From contig JACPJY010000048.1 in the NCBI GenBank assembly GCA_016187325.1, positions 1 to 7,774 of the forward strand: a stretch of DNA of 7,774 bases, given 5' to 3'. This DNA comes from Rhodospirillales bacterium. GTDB lineage: Bacteria > Pseudomonadota > Alphaproteobacteria > Rhodospirillales > Casp-alpha2. The first letter of the stretch is position 1, and each line of letters begins with the position of its first letter. Below are positions 5,679 to 7,774 of this stretch, one piece after another. A program made the translations under genes and the position numbers. The notes under the pieces are model-generated. The model made no database searches and had not been told where the DNA came from. It saw only the letters and a program-made list of their open reading frames with translations.

Positions 5679-6443
5679 CATCAGCGCGATCTTGATATCG
5701 CCGATCGCCTTCCCGGGGTTCAGGCCCTTGGGACAGGTGTTGGTGCAGTTCATGATCGTGTGGCAGCGGAAAAGCTTGAACGGGTCGTCCAGGTTGTCGA
5801 GCCGCTCGCCGGCCGCCTCGTCCCGGGAATCCGCGATCCAGCGGTACGCTTGCAGAAGAATCGCCGGCCCTAGATAGCGGTTGCCGTTCCACCAGTAGCT
5901 GGGACAACTGGCCTGGCAGGAAAAGCACAGGATGCATTCCCACAGGCCGTCGAGCTTGGCGCGCTCCTCGGGGCTTTGCAGGCGTTCGCCGGTCGGCGGC
6001 GGGGTATCGGCCTGCAGCCACGGCTTGATCAACTTGTACTGCGCATAGGGCACGCTGAGGTCGGGGACCAGATCCTTGACCACCGGCATGTGCGGCAGCG
6101 GGTAGACCTTTACGTCGCCCTTGATGTCCGCGATCGGCTTGGTGCAGGCCAGCGTATTGGTGCCGTCGATGTTGAACGCGCAGGACCCACACACGCCTTC
6201 GCGGCAGGAGCGGCGGAAGGTCAGCGTGGTGTCGATCTCGTTCTTGATCTTGATCAGGGCATCGAGAACCATCGGCCCGCACTTGTCGAGGTCCACCTCG
6301 AAAGTATCGATGCGGGGATTGGCGCCGCTGTCCGGGTCCCAGCGATAGACGTGGAATTTCTTGATCCGGGTGGCGCCGGGCTCGGCGGGGAAGGTCTTTC
6401 CCTTGGTGATCTTGGAATTGGCGGGCAGTGCGAATTCAACCAT
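5667..6443 (-). CDS. sdhB: Succinate dehydrogenase iron-sulfur subunit SdhB
   Basis: Electron-transfer subunit of complex II; carries electrons from the SdhA flavin to ubiquinone on the inner face of the cytoplasmic membrane. Complete, 258 residues. The N-terminal ferredoxin-like domain holds the [2Fe-2S] ligands Cys80, Cys85, Cys88 and Cys100 (SCREGVCGSC, then LAC). The C-terminal domain has CILCFSCQASC (170-180): Cys170/173/176 with Cys237 (CPKG) for [4Fe-4S], and Cys180 with Cys227 and Cys233 for [3Fe-4S]. All ligands are intact. PSYWWNGNRYLGPAILLQAYRW is the usual quinone-side region. GGAAGG (6457-6452) lies eight bases before the ATG, and sdhA ends 32 bp upstream, so the two are co-transcribed. 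It is the last gene of the operon, followed by the terminator at 5608-5638. Confidence 0.98.
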   Translation of the reverse strand: MVEFALPANSKITKGKTFPAEPGATRIKKFHVYRWDPDSGANPRIDTFEVDLDKCGPMVLDALIKIKNEIDTTLTFRRSCREGVCGSCAFNIDGTNTLACTKPIADIKGDVKVYPLPHMPVVKDLVPDLSVPYAQYKLIKPWLQADTPPPTGERLQSPEERAKLDGLWECILCFSCQASCPSYWWNGNRYLGPAILLQAYRWIADSRDEAAGERLDNLDDPFKLFRCHTIMNCTNTCPKGLNPGKAIGDIKIALMKRR

Positions 6444-6475
6444 CTGTTCGACCTTCCGTCAGCGATGCGGGGCCG

Positions 6476-7774
6476 TCAATAGACCCTGGCCTTGGGTTCG
6501 ATGTATTCGACCTCTTTGGTCAGCGTCCACGTATGGACCGGGCGATAGGTGAGGGTAACCTTGCCCTTGTCGTCGATCGTAGCCAACGTGTGCTTCATCC
6601 AGTTCTTGTCGTCGCGTTTCGGGTAATCCTCGTGGGCGTGGGCGCCGCGGCTTTCGTGACGGGCCTCCGCCGAGTGAATGGTCGCCAGCGCACAGGTGAG
6701 CAAATTCTCAAGTTCGAGTGTTTCCACCAGGTCCGAATTCCAGATCAGGGAACGGTCGGCGACCTTGACGTCGCTTATGCGCGACGCGATCCCACCGACC
6801 TCCTTAACGCCTTCCCTCAGCACTTCGGAAGTGCGGAACACGGCGGCGTTGTTCTGCATGGCGTGCTGCAAGGCAAGGCGGATCTCGCTGGTCTTCGAGC
6901 CGCCGTCGGCATGGCGCAACCTGTCGAGTCGGGCGAGGGCGTACTCTGCGGAATCGGCCGCCAACGGCTTCAACGGCGTGTTCGGTTTGACCAGCTCTGA
7001 TGCCTTGATAGCGGCGGCGCGACCAAATACCACGATATCCAAAAGCGAGTTGCATCCCAGCCGATTGGCCCCGTGCACGGAGGCACAGGCGCATTCACCG
7101 ATCGCCATTAGGCCCGGCGCGATGGCATCCGGGTCGTTGGCGGTCGGCCGCAGTACCTGACCATGATAATTGGTCGGAATGCCGCCCATGTTGTAGTGAA
7201 CGGTCGGCAACACGGGGATCGGCTGCTTGGTGGCGTCGACGCCGGCGAAGATGCGCGCCGACTCGGTGATCCCGGGCAGGCGGAGGTGCAGCAGATCGGC
7301 ACCCAGGTGCTCGAGGTGCAGGAAGATGTGGTCGCGCTCGGGGCTGACGCCGCGGCCCTCGCGGATCTCGACGGTCATGGCGCGGCTGACCACGTCGCGG
7401 CTGGCCAAGTCCTTGGCCGTCGGCGCGTAGCGCTCCATGAACCGCTCGCCCTCGGAATTGGTGAGGTACCCGCCCTCGCCGCGCGCCCCTTCGGTGATCA
7501 GGCAGCCGGAGCCGTAGATGCCGGTGGGGTGAAACTGCACGAACTCGTGATCCTGCAACGGCAGCCCGGCGCGCGCGACCATGCCGTTGCCATCGCCGGT
7601 GCAAGTGTGCGCTGAGGTACAGGAGAAATAGGCCCGCCCGTAGCCGCCGGTGGCCAAGACCACCAGATGCGCGTGAAAGCGGTGGATGGTGCCGTCGTCC
7701 AGGTTCCACGCGATCACGCCCTGGCAGGCGCCGTCGGCGCCCATGATCAGGTCGATGGCGAAGTACTCGACGAA
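6476..7774 (-). CDS. sdhA: Succinate dehydrogenase flavoprotein subunit SdhA, N-terminus cut by window edge
   Basis: Catalytic subunit of complex II; oxidises succinate to fumarate with covalently bound FAD. The frame is open through the right edge, giving the C-terminal 433 residues of a protein usually about 590-600 long. The dinucleotide-binding GAGGAG motif and the His that binds FAD are outside the window. Visible active-site regions are FVQFHPTGIYGSGCLITEGARGEGG, the ERFMERYAP arginine region, TVHYNMGGIPTNY, and SVHGANRLGCNSLLDIVVFGRAA, the last with the substrate-binding Arg. GECACASVHGANRLGC has Cys where many relatives have Ala (GEAACAS) and Gly, Ala, Ser or Thr (RLGxNS). The C-terminus ends in WTLTKEVEYIEPKARVY, as in alphaproteobacterial SdhA. 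An internal ATG at 7744 is not the start; homologous sequence continues upstream of it to the edge. Confidence 0.98.
   Translation of the reverse strand, partial: FVEYFAIDLIMGADGACQGVIAWNLDDGTIHRFHAHLVVLATGGYGRAYFSCTSAHTCTGDGNGMVARAGLPLQDHEFVQFHPTGIYGSGCLITEGARGEGGYLTNSEGERFMERYAPTAKDLASRDVVSRAMTVEIREGRGVSPERDHIFLHLEHLGADLLHLRLPGITESARIFAGVDATKQPIPVLPTVHYNMGGIPTNYHGQVLRPTANDPDAIAPGLMAIGECACASVHGANRLGCNSLLDIVVFGRAAAIKASELVKPNTPLKPLAADSAEYALARLDRLRHADGGSKTSEIRLALQHAMQNNAAVFRTSEVLREGVKEVGGIASRISDVKVADRSLIWNSDLVETLELENLLTCALATIHSAEARHESRGAHAHEDYPKRDDKNWMKHTLATIDDKGKVTLTYRPVHTWTLTKEVEYIEPKARVY

Noticed and set aside
1..7774. CRISPR array, insertion sequence, toxin-antitoxin pair, tRNA or other known mobile or defence element
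   Set aside because: No regularly spaced repeats, transposase motifs, terminal inverted repeats or tRNA-like cloverleafs were seen. Nearly all of the window is accounted for by conserved genes.

Overview
The window reads as a compact, GC-rich chromosomal segment of an alphaproteobacterium, possibly Rhodospirillales-like (inference). The grounds are protein flavour (SdhA/SdhB, the ZapE/AFG1-type ATPase, the Cys-rich NadA C-terminus, a DUF6494-type small protein), strong GC bias with long antisense shadow frames, and typical operon spacing. There is no sign of phage, transposon, CRISPR, tRNA or rRNA. No gap between genes exceeds about 170 bp.

Layout, left to right. (1) 1-851, minus: nadA (quinolinate synthase), cut by the left edge, with a candidate promoter and a repeated AGCTAG element upstream (930-984). 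(2) 1002-2144, minus: zapE/AFG1-like ATPase. (3) A GC-rich palindromic spacer (2188-2228), then 2232-3605, minus: a homoserine-dehydrogenase-like oxidoreductase with a C-terminal SAF-like region, which I place in the DRL (DXR-II) family. (4) A 167-bp divergent intergenic region, then 3773-4597, plus: a membrane fatty-acid hydroxylase/sterol desaturase superfamily di-iron enzyme. (5) 4619-5248, minus: a PaiB-family FMN-binding protein, convergent with the hydroxylase. (6) 5379-5585, plus: a 68-residue DUF6494-type protein. (7) Two adjacent hairpins (5615-5678) placed as terminators for the converging transcripts. (8) 5667-6443 sdhB and 6476-7774 sdhA (N-terminus off the right edge), minus: end of a succinate dehydrogenase operon whose membrane subunits are presumably upstream, beyond the window.

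How they work together: sdhAB (respiration and TCA cycle) and nadA (first committed quinolinate step of NAD synthesis; iron-sulfur enzyme) are core metabolism, and zapE is a housekeeping ATPase. The middle block (oxidoreductase, hydroxylase, PaiB-like, DUF6494) holds the less well-defined genes. The most interesting of them is the DRL-like enzyme, because members of that family can replace Dxr in isoprenoid precursor synthesis while many others have unknown substrates. I see no convincing new multi-gene system. The leads are the DRL-like gene, the structured leader in front of it, and a possible operator upstream of nadA.
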